Shown: one piece after another, positions 42,956 to 51,773 of the stretch
Numbering within the stretch: the stretch's first letter is position 1
Layout: each line of letters opens with the position of its first letter
DNA from: Paenibacillus sinensis
GTDB taxonomy: Bacteria > Bacillota > Bacilli > Paenibacillales > Paenibacillaceae
Assembly (NCBI RefSeq): GCF_019904155.1
Contig: NZ_JAHCMB010000026.1
Coordinates: forward strand, 62,001-126,000
Length of the DNA stretch: 64,000 nucleotides
Reading direction: 5' to 3'
The notes under the pieces: model-generated
What the model was told of the DNA's origin: nothing
Seen by the model: only the letters and a program-made list of their open reading frames with translations
The model's database searches: none
Program-made: the position numbers and the translations under genes

Positions 42956-44236
42956 TTACTCGCCGTGCGAATGAAGGGGCAAATACACGTCCCGGAAGCG
43001 TTCGAAATCGGCCTTGCGGCACTCCACTTCAAGTCTTGTGCCATTCTCTTCATAGCTGACAGCCTGAACGCGGGCATGCTCATTGAAGTAGGAGACTACG
43101 CTTCCCTGGTCAAAAGGGATCAGCATCTCGCAGCTTACATAATCGGTGAAAATGCGGCCGCGGATCAGCGACATCAGCTCATTCAGGCCGCTTCCTTCGG
43201 CGGCTGACATAATCACGCCGTTATCCGTGGCGAGCGGATATGCAGATTCCGTGAGATCGGCCTTGTTATAGGCGTAAATCATCGGGATATCATCAACCCC
43301 GAGCTCACTCAGCGTCTCCCGGGTCACTTCCATCTGCTGCTTGTATTTCGGATTGGCGTAATCCGCCACATGAATCAGCAGATCCGCTTCCGCGATCTCT
43401 TCGAGGGTCGAGCGGAACGCCTTGACCAGATGATGGGGCAGCCGGCTGACGAAGCCGACTGTATCGGTCAGCAGGAAGGTCTTCTTGTCAGGCAGCGTAA
43501 TTCTTCTGACCGATGTCTCCAGAGTGGCGAACAGCATGTTGCGCGCCAGCACATGCTTATCCGGTCCGGCGCCGCTGTAATCCATAATGGCGTTGAGCAT
43601 GCTGGACTTGCCGGCGTTCGTATACCCGACGAGACAGACGACGGGGATTTCATTCTTCCCGCGCTGCTTGCGCTGGATTTGGCGCCGCGCCACGAGCCGT
43701 TCGAGCTCATCCTGCAGCGAGGCGATCCGGTCCAGGGAGGCCCGGCGGTCCAGCTCGAGCTTCGTCTCGCCGGTGCCCCGGTTCTTGAGCCCGGAGCCGC
43801 CTCCCTGGCGGCCCAGCGAATCGCGCTGCCCCGAAAGCCGGGACAGCATGTACTGGAGCCGTGCGATCTCGACCTGAAGCTGTGCTTCCTTGGTCTTGGC
43901 CCGCTCGGCAAAGATATGCAGAATCAGCATCGTCCGGTCCAGAACCTCGCGCCCAAGCTTCCGCTCCAAGTTGCGGATTTGGGAAGGACTAAGCTCCCCG
44001 TCAAAGATAACGGCCGATACATCCAGATGGTCCGCCAGCGCTGCCAGTTCCTTGAGCTTGCCGGAGCCGATGTAATGGGCGGCGTTGGTCTTGGCGGCCT
44101 TCTGGGTAACTTCTCCCACAGTCTCAATGCCGCATGCCGCGGCGAGATTGCGCAGTTCCTCCATCGAATAAGCGAAGTCTTCGTCCTGTTGAAGCTGGAC
44201 GCCGACAATTATGGCAGTGGTGGTCTTGGATTCCAT
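42956..44236 (-). CDS. hflX: Ribosome-splitting GTPase HflX
   Basis: The 426-residue GTPase has the N-terminal HflX domain (GSGKLKELAALADHLDVSAVIFDGELSPSQIRNLE), a coiled linker with the Gly-rich GQRDSLGRQGGGSGLKNRGTGETKLELDRR, then the G domain: G1 GYTNAGKSS near residue 205, G3 DTVGF, G4 NKAD. It splits stalled 70S ribosomes and in several bacteria gives resistance to macrolides and lincosamides. GAGGAGG lies nine bases before the ATG. A 420-base leader with a leader ORF and a terminator 43 bases before the start points to antibiotic-inducible attenuation. Confidence 0.95.
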   Translation of the reverse strand: MESKTTTAIIVGVQLQQDEDFAYSMEELRNLAAACGIETVGEVTQKAAKTNAAHYIGSGKLKELAALADHLDVSAVIFDGELSPSQIRNLERKLGREVLDRTMLILHIFAERAKTKEAQLQVEIARLQYMLSRLSGQRDSLGRQGGGSGLKNRGTGETKLELDRRASLDRIASLQDELERLVARRQIQRKQRGKNEIPVVCLVGYTNAGKSSMLNAIMDYSGAGPDKHVLARNMLFATLETSVRRITLPDKKTFLLTDTVGFVSRLPHHLVKAFRSTLEEIAEADLLIHVADYANPKYKQQMEVTRETLSELGVDDIPMIYAYNKADLTESAYPLATDNGVIMSAAEGSGLNELMSLIRGRIFTDYVSCEMLIPFDQGSVVSYFNEHARVQAVSYEENGTRLEVECRKADFERFRDVYLPLHSHGE

Positions 44237-44278
44237 ATATTTATTCCTCCTCGTGTCGTTACAGGGTTAGATCACAAC

Positions 44279-44305
44279 AAAAAAAGCACAGGCATCTGCC
44301 TGTGC
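44279..44305 (-). terminator. Attenuator terminator in the hflX leader
   Basis: On the minus strand GCACAGGCA/TGCCTGTGC forms a perfect 9-bp stem with a 2-base loop plus seven T. It sits inside the hflX leader, after the hflX promoter, so it must be bypassed for hflX expression. Confidence 0.88.
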
Positions 44306-44317
44306 GGTTGCACTAGT

Positions 44318-44576
44318 GGTGGAGGACACGGAAGGAAAGGGCTGTATACGGTAAGCCTTCCGAACAGATGGAGTGGACGCAACATGTTGCTCTCATCAGC
44401 TCGAACGGTCAGCTCCATGGGTTCAATACGGGCCGTGCAGGCGCCGGATCATCGAACCTCCTGTGCGGGAGCAGCGGAACGCCGCGGGAACCCGACAAGG
44501 GAGCCGTTATACGCGTATGAATCAGGGTTACCCTGTACATGAACAGACCTATCCTAGAGTCCTCCACCTGCAGGCA
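44318..44576 (-). promoter_or_regulatory. Predicted antiterminator of the hflX leader
   Basis: TGCCTG (44576-44571) and GGTGGAGGAC (44568-44559) can pair with GTCCTCCACC (44327-44318) and CAGGCA (44302-44297). The last segment is the 5' arm of the terminator, so the two folds exclude each other. Pairing was found by eye, not by folding. Confidence 0.6.
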
Positions 44577-44595
44577 GAGTAATGGCGCAGTTACA

Positions 44596-44634
44596 TTAGG
44601 CGCGCACATTGCGAATCCGGATAAAATCTATCAC
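44596..44634 (-). CDS. 12-residue hflX leader peptide with RIR motif
   Basis: The ORF reads V/M-I-D-F-I-R-I-R-N-V-R-A with a GTG start six bases after GGAGGG and a TAA stop, 20 bases before the antiterminator segment. Arg-Ile-Arg fits the Arg/Lys-X-Arg/Lys motif at which macrolide-bound ribosomes stall, as in ErmD-type leaders. Stalling here would leave the downstream antiterminator free to form. Confidence 0.65.
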   Translation of the reverse strand: MIDFIRIRNVRA

Positions 44635-44664
44635 GCGTAACCCTCCAATCCTAAAGTTAAACCG

Positions 44665-44693
44665 ATTCTAACACAGACGGGATTATCTGGCAA
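44665..44693 (-). promoter_or_regulatory. Promoter of the hflX transcript
   Basis: On the minus strand TTGCCA and TAGAAT are separated by 17 bases; the leader ORF begins about 25 bases after the expected start. Confidence 0.7.
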
Positions 44694-44868
44694 ACTTTTC
44701 ATGCAAGTTCTCATGCCAGTCCAGATGCAGTCCGGAGGTTTCTGTCAATACATATTAATCGGGTAGGAAATATGAGATATTACTCACTGACAGTTGGGAA
44801 TCCGGTCGATAAACTGGCGTAAGACAGCAGGAATTCGGCCGATACAAATACAAGGAGAGTGAACAAAG

Positions 44869-45324
44869 ATGAGCGAAATCAGAAGCGGAATCGTCGATTA
44901 TCTGGAAGGCACCCGGTTTGTCGTGCTGGCGACCGTGAACGGGGAAGGCACTCCGGAGCTGCGAACCCTTGGCGGGTTTGCGGTGGACGGCTACAAGGTT
45001 TATTTTTCAACGGACGGGGGGACGGAGAAGGTGAAGCAGATCCGGAGCAATCCGGCTGTGACGCTCCTTTTTCAACATGAGAACCAGGAGCTTGCCGGTT
45101 TTGTGAATGTGACGCTCCGGGGCGAGGCTCGTCAGGTTGAGGAACCGGAGGAGCTGGCGCATGCGATAGAGGCGCTCGGAAACCGGAATCCGCGGTTCAA
45201 GGAACGGGCTGAGAAGGGAGAGCTTGCGAGCACTGCAATCTTCGGGATAGCGGCTTCCGAGATCAAGGTGCTCGATTTTGCCAAAGGAAGAGGCGCCGAA
45301 GCGGTTGAGGTGATTGCAGTATAG
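44869..45324 (+). CDS. Pyridoxamine-5'-phosphate-oxidase-like flavin-binding protein
   Basis: The 151-residue protein has the split-barrel pattern of PPOX proteins: RFVVLATVNGEGTPELRTLGGFAVDG, then VYFSTDGGTEKVKQIRSNPAVTLLFQ. Such small proteins bind FMN or F420 and reduce various substrates; true PdxH activity is unlikely at this size. AAGGAGAG lies ahead of the ATG. It is a single-gene unit ended by a terminator. Confidence 0.85.
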   Translation: MSEIRSGIVDYLEGTRFVVLATVNGEGTPELRTLGGFAVDGYKVYFSTDGGTEKVKQIRSNPAVTLLFQHENQELAGFVNVTLRGEARQVEEPEELAHAIEALGNRNPRFKERAEKGELASTAIFGIAASEIKVLDFAKGRGAEAVEVIAV

Positions 45325-45367
45325 GCTGAAGTGGGACGAACCGTTCTTCGTTGGCCTTGCATATGAC

Positions 45368-45407
45368 AAGGATGCTCATGGGGGATGCCTCCGGGGCATC
45401 CTTTTTT
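45368..45407 (+). terminator. Terminator
   Basis: AAGGATGC/GCATCCTT stem with an 18-base loop and a six-T run. Confidence 0.8.
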
Positions 45408-45475
45408 GCGCGGCTATCCGTTATAATAATTCTGATTCATGTGCGCAAGATTAAACGACGGAGGTAGACAGACGT

Positions 45476-46162
45476 ATGGATGCCAGGAACACGGTAGTCG
45501 CCAAACTGAACCTGCACAAATACCCGGACAAGCTCATTCTGAACATGCCGGAGGGAGCCGGGTATTTCGAGGGACTGGAGTTCGATTCAGCGTATACACG
45601 GGGACGGTATGACCTGATTTTTATTTTTGTCTTCCATCTGGATCAGTTGAAGGATGAGCTTCAGTCCGTTATTGCAAAACAGGCGATTCAGGATGGAGGG
45701 TATGTGTACTTCGCCTATCCGAAGAAAAATAATCCCCGCTACAAGGATTACATCGAACGCGACAGCCTCCTGCCGGCGCTCTCCACCGACGAGGATGGAT
45801 ATGTGCCGGGCAGCACGCTCAAGTTCTCCAGAATGGTCAGCCTTGACGAAGTGTTCACGGTAGTCGGATTGAAATCACAGGCAAAGGCGGCGGGGAAAAA
45901 AGAGGCATCCAGGAGCAGTCAGAGAGTGGAAGATTATATTGCCCGCATCCCCGATATAGAACGGTACTTGGAGAGCGATCCCGAGGCGCTGAAGCTGTAC
46001 AGCGGGCTTACTCCGGGCTACCGGAAGGACTGGGCGCGCTATGTATACAGTGCAAAGAGGCAGGAGACGCAGGAGAAGCGGCTTGCTGAGATGAAGGAGA
46101 TTCTGGGTCAGGGATATAAAACCGTGGAGCTGTACCGGCAGCGGCCGGAAGCCCGGGGCTAA
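45476..46162 (+). CDS. YdeI/OmpD-associated-type protein with DUF3052-like N-terminus
   Basis: The 228-residue cytoplasmic protein has an N-terminal alpha/beta part (to about residue 135) resembling DUF3052 and a C-terminal helical segment GYRKDWARYVYSAKRQETQEKRLAEM that is the signature of YdeI/OmdA bacteriocin-protection-type proteins. Its molecular role is not established. GGAGGT lies ahead of the ATG, and a bidirectional hairpin follows. Confidence 0.75.
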   Translation: MDARNTVVAKLNLHKYPDKLILNMPEGAGYFEGLEFDSAYTRGRYDLIFIFVFHLDQLKDELQSVIAKQAIQDGGYVYFAYPKKNNPRYKDYIERDSLLPALSTDEDGYVPGSTLKFSRMVSLDEVFTVVGLKSQAKAAGKKEASRSSQRVEDYIARIPDIERYLESDPEALKLYSGLTPGYRKDWARYVYSAKRQETQEKRLAEMKEILGQGYKTVELYRQRPEARG

Positions 46163-46174
46163 TCATTAATCGGT

Positions 46175-46210
46175 AAAAAAGAGGCCCGGAACGGCATGTT
46201 CCGGGCTTTC
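46175..46210. terminator. Bidirectional terminator
   Basis: GCCCGGAAC/GTTCCGGGC with a 5-base loop, A-run on the left and T on the right, between converging genes. Confidence 0.8.
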
Positions 46211-46259
46211 AATGTGTATGAGGTGCGTGAGGGTAAACTGGTGTGAGGGCAATTCTAGC

Positions 46260-47312
46260 TTATGACGTATAATTCCGTCCCAGACCAAGCTCCGTCAGGG
46301 CCTGCCGGTAGGCAATCGAGGTCCGGTCGGCCGGAATATGGGCTTCCGCCATGAGATCGAGCGGGAGATCCTCCGGCGTCTGGGCTTCCACCATCTCGGC
46401 ATCTTCCTGGAACACCTGAAGATTGAATTTGATGGTGTCCTCAATCGGCGCATCCTTGTCGAAGTTGCGGGAGATCGGAACGAACAGCCGCGTATACCGT
46501 GCAGACACCGGGGAGGCGCAGTTAAGGATCATCAGCTTGCCGTCCTCCGGGAAGTGAACCGTGAGCGAAGCGGCGAACGGCGGGAAGACGCGGAAGGCGC
46601 GGAGCCACATGAAGCCCTCGGGCACCGGCACATTCTGGCCCTTGCCGTAGTTGCTGACCGTGCTCCAGTAGTCAGCGAACAGCTCGCTGCCTTCGCGGCG
46701 GACCTGGTACTGTGGGACCTCGGTGTTGTTGCGGTCGCCGAAGCTCTCGGTATGAACATAGGCGAAATGAGACACATCCAGGAAGCCTTCCATTTGGCGT
46801 CCGGCCGAACCGGCGATATCGAAGCTGGGAGGCAGGATGTTGATGAAATCGGGGTCCTCCCATCCCGGGAAATCCGGAATGTTCTCTTCGCCGCCGCCGA
46901 TGCACGTCCAGATCAGACCGTAGCGCTCGACGGAAGGATACATAATCAGCTTTAGCTTCGGCGATATTTTGCTGCCGGGATGGGCGGGCACAGCCGTGCA
47001 GGCGCCTTCGCAGTTATAGCGGAAGCCGTGGTACGGACAGACGATTTCACCGTTCTCGACCCAGCCGAGGCTGAGGGGAGCACCGCGGTGAAAGCACAGG
47101 TCTCTGGCGACGGCTACCTTGCCTTCACTGCGGTACAGGACGAGCTTGACGTCCAGCAGCTTGGCCGCAACCGGCTTGTCGCCGATTTCACTGGCGATCG
47201 CCACGGGATACCAGTACCGGGAGAGCACCCGCCAATCGCTCTCGGTAAAAGTGCAGTCGCGCGGAAGCGACATTTCGGCGGCATCGGCGGGAGATTTGGC
47301 TTTTGTGTTCAT
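46260..47312 (-). CDS. Rieske-type aromatic ring oxygenase, large subunit
   Basis: The 350-residue enzyme has a Rieske [2Fe-2S] centre near residues 70-95 with ligands in CFHRG and CPYHGF, and a C-terminal mononuclear-iron domain where an H-x4-H element would be expected near SHFAYVHTE. It resembles VanA/PobA-type and pheophorbide-oxygenase-like monooxygenases. No reductase or ferredoxin gene is adjacent, so the electron donor is elsewhere. GAGGTGAA precedes the ATG. The substrate is unknown. Confidence 0.85.
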   Translation of the reverse strand: MNTKAKSPADAAEMSLPRDCTFTESDWRVLSRYWYPVAIASEIGDKPVAAKLLDVKLVLYRSEGKVAVARDLCFHRGAPLSLGWVENGEIVCPYHGFRYNCEGACTAVPAHPGSKISPKLKLIMYPSVERYGLIWTCIGGGEENIPDFPGWEDPDFINILPPSFDIAGSAGRQMEGFLDVSHFAYVHTESFGDRNNTEVPQYQVRREGSELFADYWSTVSNYGKGQNVPVPEGFMWLRAFRVFPPFAASLTVHFPEDGKLMILNCASPVSARYTRLFVPISRNFDKDAPIEDTIKFNLQVFQEDAEMVEAQTPEDLPLDLMAEAHIPADRTSIAYRQALTELGLGRNYTS

Positions 47313-47825
47313 GCTCGTTCACCTCATGTATGAGTTATTGGATTGGCATTTGGCCGCAGCGCTGAAGATCCGGGCGAACAGGATACATGCGAAAGCCCCA
47401 GGTTTCTAAGAGACGCCAGTCCGAAATTCCTTGGTGCAGGACGCCTGAAGGGCAGCCGCGGGAAGCATCGGGTCTGTGCAGCCTCTTGTAGCCTGGGGCA
47501 ATTTACGGTTGCCTGTAGAAACGCCCGTTCCGATCAACGGGCTTATACAAGAATGACTTTGTTATGTTAGGTTTATTAACATATATAAGAATTAAACTAA
47601 TCATAATCAGGAGAAGGGGTTCTGTCAATATTCGATTTGGATATAAAAAATATCACGCGCCCTCCTGGAATAGCCCGGCGCGCGTTCTGCCAGAGGCAAA
47701 TTGCAAGGCGGCGGCAGAGCAAGGCGCATATTTATGGCGTCCGGGAAGAGACTGGACCCGATTCCGCAGAGATGGGAGCTTATGTGTCACGCAGGCCGGA
47801 TCATCTTCGTGAACTGCGCCAGGCT
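47313..47825. other. 513-base gap with one spaced inverted repeat
   Basis: GCCCCAGG (47395) and CCTGGGGC (47492) can enclose a branched fold, about 80-180 bases ahead of the Rieske gene on its strand. The right half contains an open frame on the plus strand without a ribosome site or family likeness. I see no supported gene here. Confidence 0.4.
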
Positions 47826-49094
47826 TTATCTGCAATGACGTTTCCGGGCCTTCAGAAACCGTATGTTGACTTCGCCGCTGCCGACAGCACGTCGTGGCTC
47901 CTTCAGGCGGAAGGTGTTCCTCTTCAGCAGCTTTTTTACCTTGCCGGGAGTAAGCGAGGGGGTTCTCTGCAGCATCAGGGCCGCTGCGCCGGAGACGATC
48001 GGCGTCGACATGCTCGTTCCGGAGAGCGTGAAGTACCGGGTGCCGACCCGCAGGTAGGGCAGCTCGCGGTCGAGAGCCGAGCTGGGAGCTCTTAGCGAGG
48101 TTATGGACTCGCCCGGGGCCGACAGGTCCGGCTTGCAGATCCGGCCGGCGGCCGGCCCCCGGCTGGAGAACAAGGTCACCCGGTCGTCACCCTGCCATAC
48201 GGTGCGGCGGTCGTCGACAGCGCCGACGGTGATAGCCGAAGGGCTGGTGCCGGGGGACTCGATAGTTCCCCGGCCCGGCCCGCTGTTCCCGGCGGCAATG
48301 ACGACGACCAGTCCGGCGCGCACCGCCCGCTCGACCGCCTGGCAGAGCGGATCGTCATGGCAGGGCGTCATAGCCGGACCGCCGAGTGAAAGCGAGAGTA
48401 TGCGGAGCCTCAGCCGCTTCCGCTGCGCGATGCACCACTCGATTCCTTTGATGATGGTGGAATCGTAGCCGAAGCCGTCCCGGTCCAGCACTTTGACCGC
48501 AACAATACCGGCACCGGGAGCAGGACCTTTGTATTTCCCCTTGCTGGACCAGCCGTTGCCCGCCGCATCGCCGGCGACATGTGTGCCGTGGCCGTTGTCG
48601 TCGTAGGGCCGGCTTCTGTGGTTCACGAAATCCTTGAAGGCCGTAATCCGGTTCACCGGACGGATCAGATCGGGATGGGGATACACGCCCGTATCGAGCA
48701 CGGCGATGCGGATTCCCTGGCCGTCCAGCCCGGTGCTTCGCCGGACAGCGGCGGCGCCGACGGAAGGCGACGCGATATTCAGCGATGCCCGTTTGATGCG
48801 GTCATGATAGATCCTTGAGACTTCGCCGCAGGCGCACAGCTTCTTCAGGCAACTGGCTGGTACATGGCAGGATACCGATTGAAGCAGATGGAGTCTGTGA
48901 CGGATCTTCAGCTTATGCGGAGCTGCATGGCGCTTCAACATCCGCAGCCGATCAGGGGTCAAAGGCTGCTGAAGCTGAATAATGACAGGAATAAGCGGCT
49001 TCCGGACGTTTTTCGTCCGCAAATGCCGCAGTATGTGTCTTAAGGGCCGGTTGAGCTTGGCATAGTGCTCCTTCGGCCAGCTTGTATGGGACAT
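47826..49094 (-). CDS. Subtilisin-like serine protease (S8) without signal peptide
   Basis: The 422-residue protease has the catalytic triad in VLDTGVYPHPDL (Asp), NGHGTHVAGDAAG (His) and LSGTSMSTPIVSG (Ser), plus the oxyanion Asn in VIAAGNSG. The first 110 residues are very basic and act as a propeptide-like part, but no hydrophobic signal is present. It may be intracellular or released during sporulation. ATG 49094 follows GAGGTGA at nine bases; ATG 49100 is two codons earlier. The end is basic (KARKRHCR). A divergent small basic protein gene starts 170 bases away. Confidence 0.9.
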   Translation of the reverse strand: MSHTSWPKEHYAKLNRPLRHILRHLRTKNVRKPLIPVIIQLQQPLTPDRLRMLKRHAAPHKLKIRHRLHLLQSVSCHVPASCLKKLCACGEVSRIYHDRIKRASLNIASPSVGAAAVRRSTGLDGQGIRIAVLDTGVYPHPDLIRPVNRITAFKDFVNHRSRPYDDNGHGTHVAGDAAGNGWSSKGKYKGPAPGAGIVAVKVLDRDGFGYDSTIIKGIEWCIAQRKRLRLRILSLSLGGPAMTPCHDDPLCQAVERAVRAGLVVVIAAGNSGPGRGTIESPGTSPSAITVGAVDDRRTVWQGDDRVTLFSSRGPAAGRICKPDLSAPGESITSLRAPSSALDRELPYLRVGTRYFTLSGTSMSTPIVSGAAALMLQRTPSLTPGKVKKLLKRNTFRLKEPRRAVGSGEVNIRFLKARKRHCR

Positions 49095-49264
49095 GATCAT
49101 ACCTCACCTCTTCAAAGCAGGGTATGCGGCTTTCAGGCTCCGAGTGCCAATCTATGATTCTGGCAAATTCGCCGCTTTTGAGCAAAGTAGGCAGATTCAG
49201 AGTTTCCCACCGGAGAACTTCGGCATCTACTGTAGCATCCTCCAAGAAAGTGGTGAAGTGATTC

Positions 49265-49618
49265 ATGATGAAAGCTGCTGTCAAGAAAACCGTTGTTGCA
49301 AAGAAACCGTCCGCAAGCCGTGTAAAAGCCGTCGCCCCGAGAAGAAGACGCCGGATCAGACAAACGCTGGACCGTTTTGTCGTCATTGCAACGACTTTGA
49401 GCAGTGTGCCCCGGGACACCTCCGGCTGGACTGCCGAACTGTCCCGGAACAACACCACGGTAACAGCGGACTTTGACGACTTCGGCGTAGCCCGTTTTGC
49501 CACCATCACAACCTTGACCACGGTATCGTATATTCTGCGTATCCGTGACGACAGCGGCACTGTGTTGACGACCCGGACCGTTCCCGCGAACCGCGAGGTA
49601 TTTGTCGCCAGATTCTAG
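49265..49618 (+). CDS. Small protein with basic N-terminus, unknown
   Basis: The 117-residue product starts with a Lys/Arg-rich segment (MMKAAVKKTVVAKKPSASRVKAVAPRRRRRIR) and continues as Thr/Val-rich beta-like sequence without Cys. Family unknown; the composition could suit a coat or nucleic-acid-associated protein, but that is a guess. A G-rich site (GTGGTGAAGTGA) precedes the paired ATGs at 49265/49268. A 10-bp tandem repeat (AGAAGGCACC) follows the stop. Confidence 0.6.
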   Translation: MMKAAVKKTVVAKKPSASRVKAVAPRRRRRIRQTLDRFVVIATTLSSVPRDTSGWTAELSRNNTTVTADFDDFGVARFATITTLTTVSYILRIRDDSGTVLTTRTVPANREVFVARF

Positions 49619-49700
49619 ACGGCGCCAGAAGGCACCAGAAGGCACCAGAATTTAGGCGCCGGAATAGGGACAAGCCTGCCGGCTTCAACCTGATGAAGGC

Positions 49701-50861
49701 TTAACCGGTAATACGGGGCTCCGCATACCATTCCGGGTTCGCCGCCCATTGATACTGGGACATCAGATTCTGAAACACGCTATCCCAGCTCCGCGCCCGC
49801 GCCGTTTCGAGGGCTCCGTTGCCCAGTTCGGCCCGCAGCTGGGGATCAAGCAGCTGGATGACAGCTTCAGCCATGGCATCGGCATCACCGAACGGAGTGA
49901 CCAGCGCATTGCGACCGTGCTCGGTGAAGTCGGTCACTCCGCCGGAATTGGTGCAGATTACGGGCAGTCCGCTCGCCATCGCTTCCAGCACGACGTTGCC
50001 GAAGGTTTCAGTACCCGAAGGGAAGACGAAGGCATCCGCACTTGCATATATGGCGGCGAGCTCTTCCCCCTCGCGGCTGCCGGTGAACACGGCGTTCGGG
50101 ATTCGTCTCTCAATCAGCTCGGGCAGATAAGGCCCCTCTCCGGTAAAAACCCATAAAATATCGTGTCCGTGCACGGCATTAACCTTGTCGATGCTGTCCG
50201 CCAGCGCATCCAGTCCTTTCTCCACCGCGATCCGTCCCACATAGAGAAACATGGTTTTGCCGGTTCCTCCCAGAGCCTCCCTGACTTCCAGGGAGGCTCT
50301 GCCTGGATTGAAGCGCTTCAGGTCGATCCCCCGTGGCCACAGCGCCAGATCCTGCATGCCGGCCCTGCCCAGATCGCTCAGCGTGCTGCGGGACGGAGCG
50401 AGATTGAGCAGGGCAAAGCTGTGGAACCAGCGCATATAGGCCCACAGCGGTCTGCTTAAATATTGAAGACGATAATACTTCAAGTACTTGTCAAAGCTCG
50501 TATGGTAGGACATGACAACCGGCAGATTCAACGCTCTTGCGGCGCGAAGCCCCGCGAGGCCGATTCCAAGCTCAGTAACGATGTGCACGACATCGGGCTT
50601 AAACTCTTCCAGCCGCTCCGCAATCCGGGAAAGCGAGGGGAAGGCCAGCCTGCAGTCCGGATAAATACGGGGGGCTGCGCCCTTGAACCGGATGGCGGGA
50701 TATTCGGTATTGTCCTGCCCGGGTATCTCGTAATCAGGGGCGAAGAACAGATGGGGATGGCCGTTCCGGGTCAGATAATGGCTTAATTCCTTCAAAGTGT
50801 TGGAGACTCCGTTGATTTGCGGGCAGAATGAATCCGTGAATAAGGCAATTCTCAAGATCAT
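49701..50861 (-). CDS. Glycosyltransferase family 4, diacylglycerol/mannosyl type
   Basis: The 386-residue GT-B enzyme begins RIALFTDSFCPQINGVSNTLKELSHYL, typical of GT4 alpha-mannosyl/glucosyl transferases such as those making glycolipids, and has PRGIDLKRFNP, YVGRIAVEKGLD and the donor motif FGNVVLEAMASGLPVI. The ATG at 50861 follows GGAAGGGA; the frame extends 18 codons upstream without a site. It is monocistronic. Confidence 0.86.
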   Translation of the reverse strand: MILRIALFTDSFCPQINGVSNTLKELSHYLTRNGHPHLFFAPDYEIPGQDNTEYPAIRFKGAAPRIYPDCRLAFPSLSRIAERLEEFKPDVVHIVTELGIGLAGLRAARALNLPVVMSYHTSFDKYLKYYRLQYLSRPLWAYMRWFHSFALLNLAPSRSTLSDLGRAGMQDLALWPRGIDLKRFNPGRASLEVREALGGTGKTMFLYVGRIAVEKGLDALADSIDKVNAVHGHDILWVFTGEGPYLPELIERRIPNAVFTGSREGEELAAIYASADAFVFPSGTETFGNVVLEAMASGLPVICTNSGGVTDFTEHGRNALVTPFGDADAMAEAVIQLLDPQLRAELGNGALETARARSWDSVFQNLMSQYQWAANPEWYAEPRITG

Positions 50862-51026
50862 CAAGTCCCTTCCCGTAGAAATAGCCGCTGTCTTCACTAT
50901 AGGCCAGTAGTGCAAAGCCGGAAGCGAAGGAAGGTTAATTTGCCGTTAAAAAAGAGGTATGTTTTGTCGTTGCCTTTTTCCCTCGACTGCTTCAATATTT
51001 GATGTGGTAACCAAAAGGAGGAAAAA

Positions 51027-51761
51027 ATGGCGAATATCTCGAAAGTGATCATAACCGGCGCAGCCTCCGGTATCGGAAGAGCCGTGGCACAGGTCTGTCT
51101 GCGGGAAGGGATGACTGTGCTGGCCTGTGATCTGAACGGCGAATTGCTGAAGGAACTGAAGTGTACAGAAGGTGCGGAAGGTAAAGTGTACACTGACCAG
51201 CTGGACATCAGCCGCTATGAGGAAGTGTGTGAATGGTTTGACTCCTTGTACGCGCAGCATCCGGATGTGGACGGGCTGGTTAACAATGCCGGCATCTATC
51301 TCGCCAAGAACCTGCTGGATTACCGGAGAGACGAGATTGACAGGGTGTTGGACGTGAATATCAAAGGAGCTGTCTACTGCTCACAGCTGTTCGGCGGACG
51401 GCTGCTGGAGGAGAGAAGAGCCGGCGCCATCGTCAACCTGTCCTCCGTCTCGGGGATGGAAGGCAGCTCGGATGCTGTCTACGGCCTGTCGAAAGCGGCG
51501 ATCCTTGGACTTACCAAGAGCTGCGCGATGAATTTCTCGCCTTACATACGCGTGAACGCGGTCGCCCCGACGATGGTGGAGACTGCGATGATGGATGCGA
51601 TACCGGATTGGCGGAAGAAGGAGTATCTCAGCCATCAGCTCGTTCCGTCTCCCGTGCTGCCCGAGGATGTTGCGGAGTCGGTGCTGTTCCTGCTGTCGGA
51701 TAAATCGCGGCATTACACCGGAGCGACTTTTGATATCAATAACGGATGTTATCTGAGATAG
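51027..51761 (+). CDS. Short-chain dehydrogenase/reductase
   Basis: The 244-residue Rossmann enzyme has the cofactor motif TGAASGIGRAVAQ, NNAG at about residue 88 and the catalytic Ser plus YGLSK (Tyr/Lys). Acidic residue at the second strand end (LACDLNG) suggests preference for NAD. AGGAGG lies ahead of the ATG. The next gene begins 12 bases on, so they form an operon. Confidence 0.9.
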   Translation: MANISKVIITGAASGIGRAVAQVCLREGMTVLACDLNGELLKELKCTEGAEGKVYTDQLDISRYEEVCEWFDSLYAQHPDVDGLVNNAGIYLAKNLLDYRRDEIDRVLDVNIKGAVYCSQLFGGRLLEERRAGAIVNLSSVSGMEGSSDAVYGLSKAAILGLTKSCAMNFSPYIRVNAVAPTMVETAMMDAIPDWRKKEYLSHQLVPSPVLPEDVAESVLFLLSDKSRHYTGATFDINNGCYLR

Positions 51762-51773
51762 GGGGATGGGATC

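Noticed and set aside
43370..44542. Plus-strand frame of 390 codons opposite hflX
   Set aside because: Antisense to clear HflX GTPase motifs and runs through the hflX leader stems; no start signal or family likeness.
44237..44660. T-box riboswitch in the hflX leader
   Set aside because: The length and terminator fit, but the AGGGTGGNACCGCG antiterminator bulge and a specifier loop are missing; the leader ORF explains the layout better.
47637..48095. Plus-strand frame before and over the end of the S8 protease
   Set aside because: No ribosome site or recognisable protein, and half of it is antisense to the protease.
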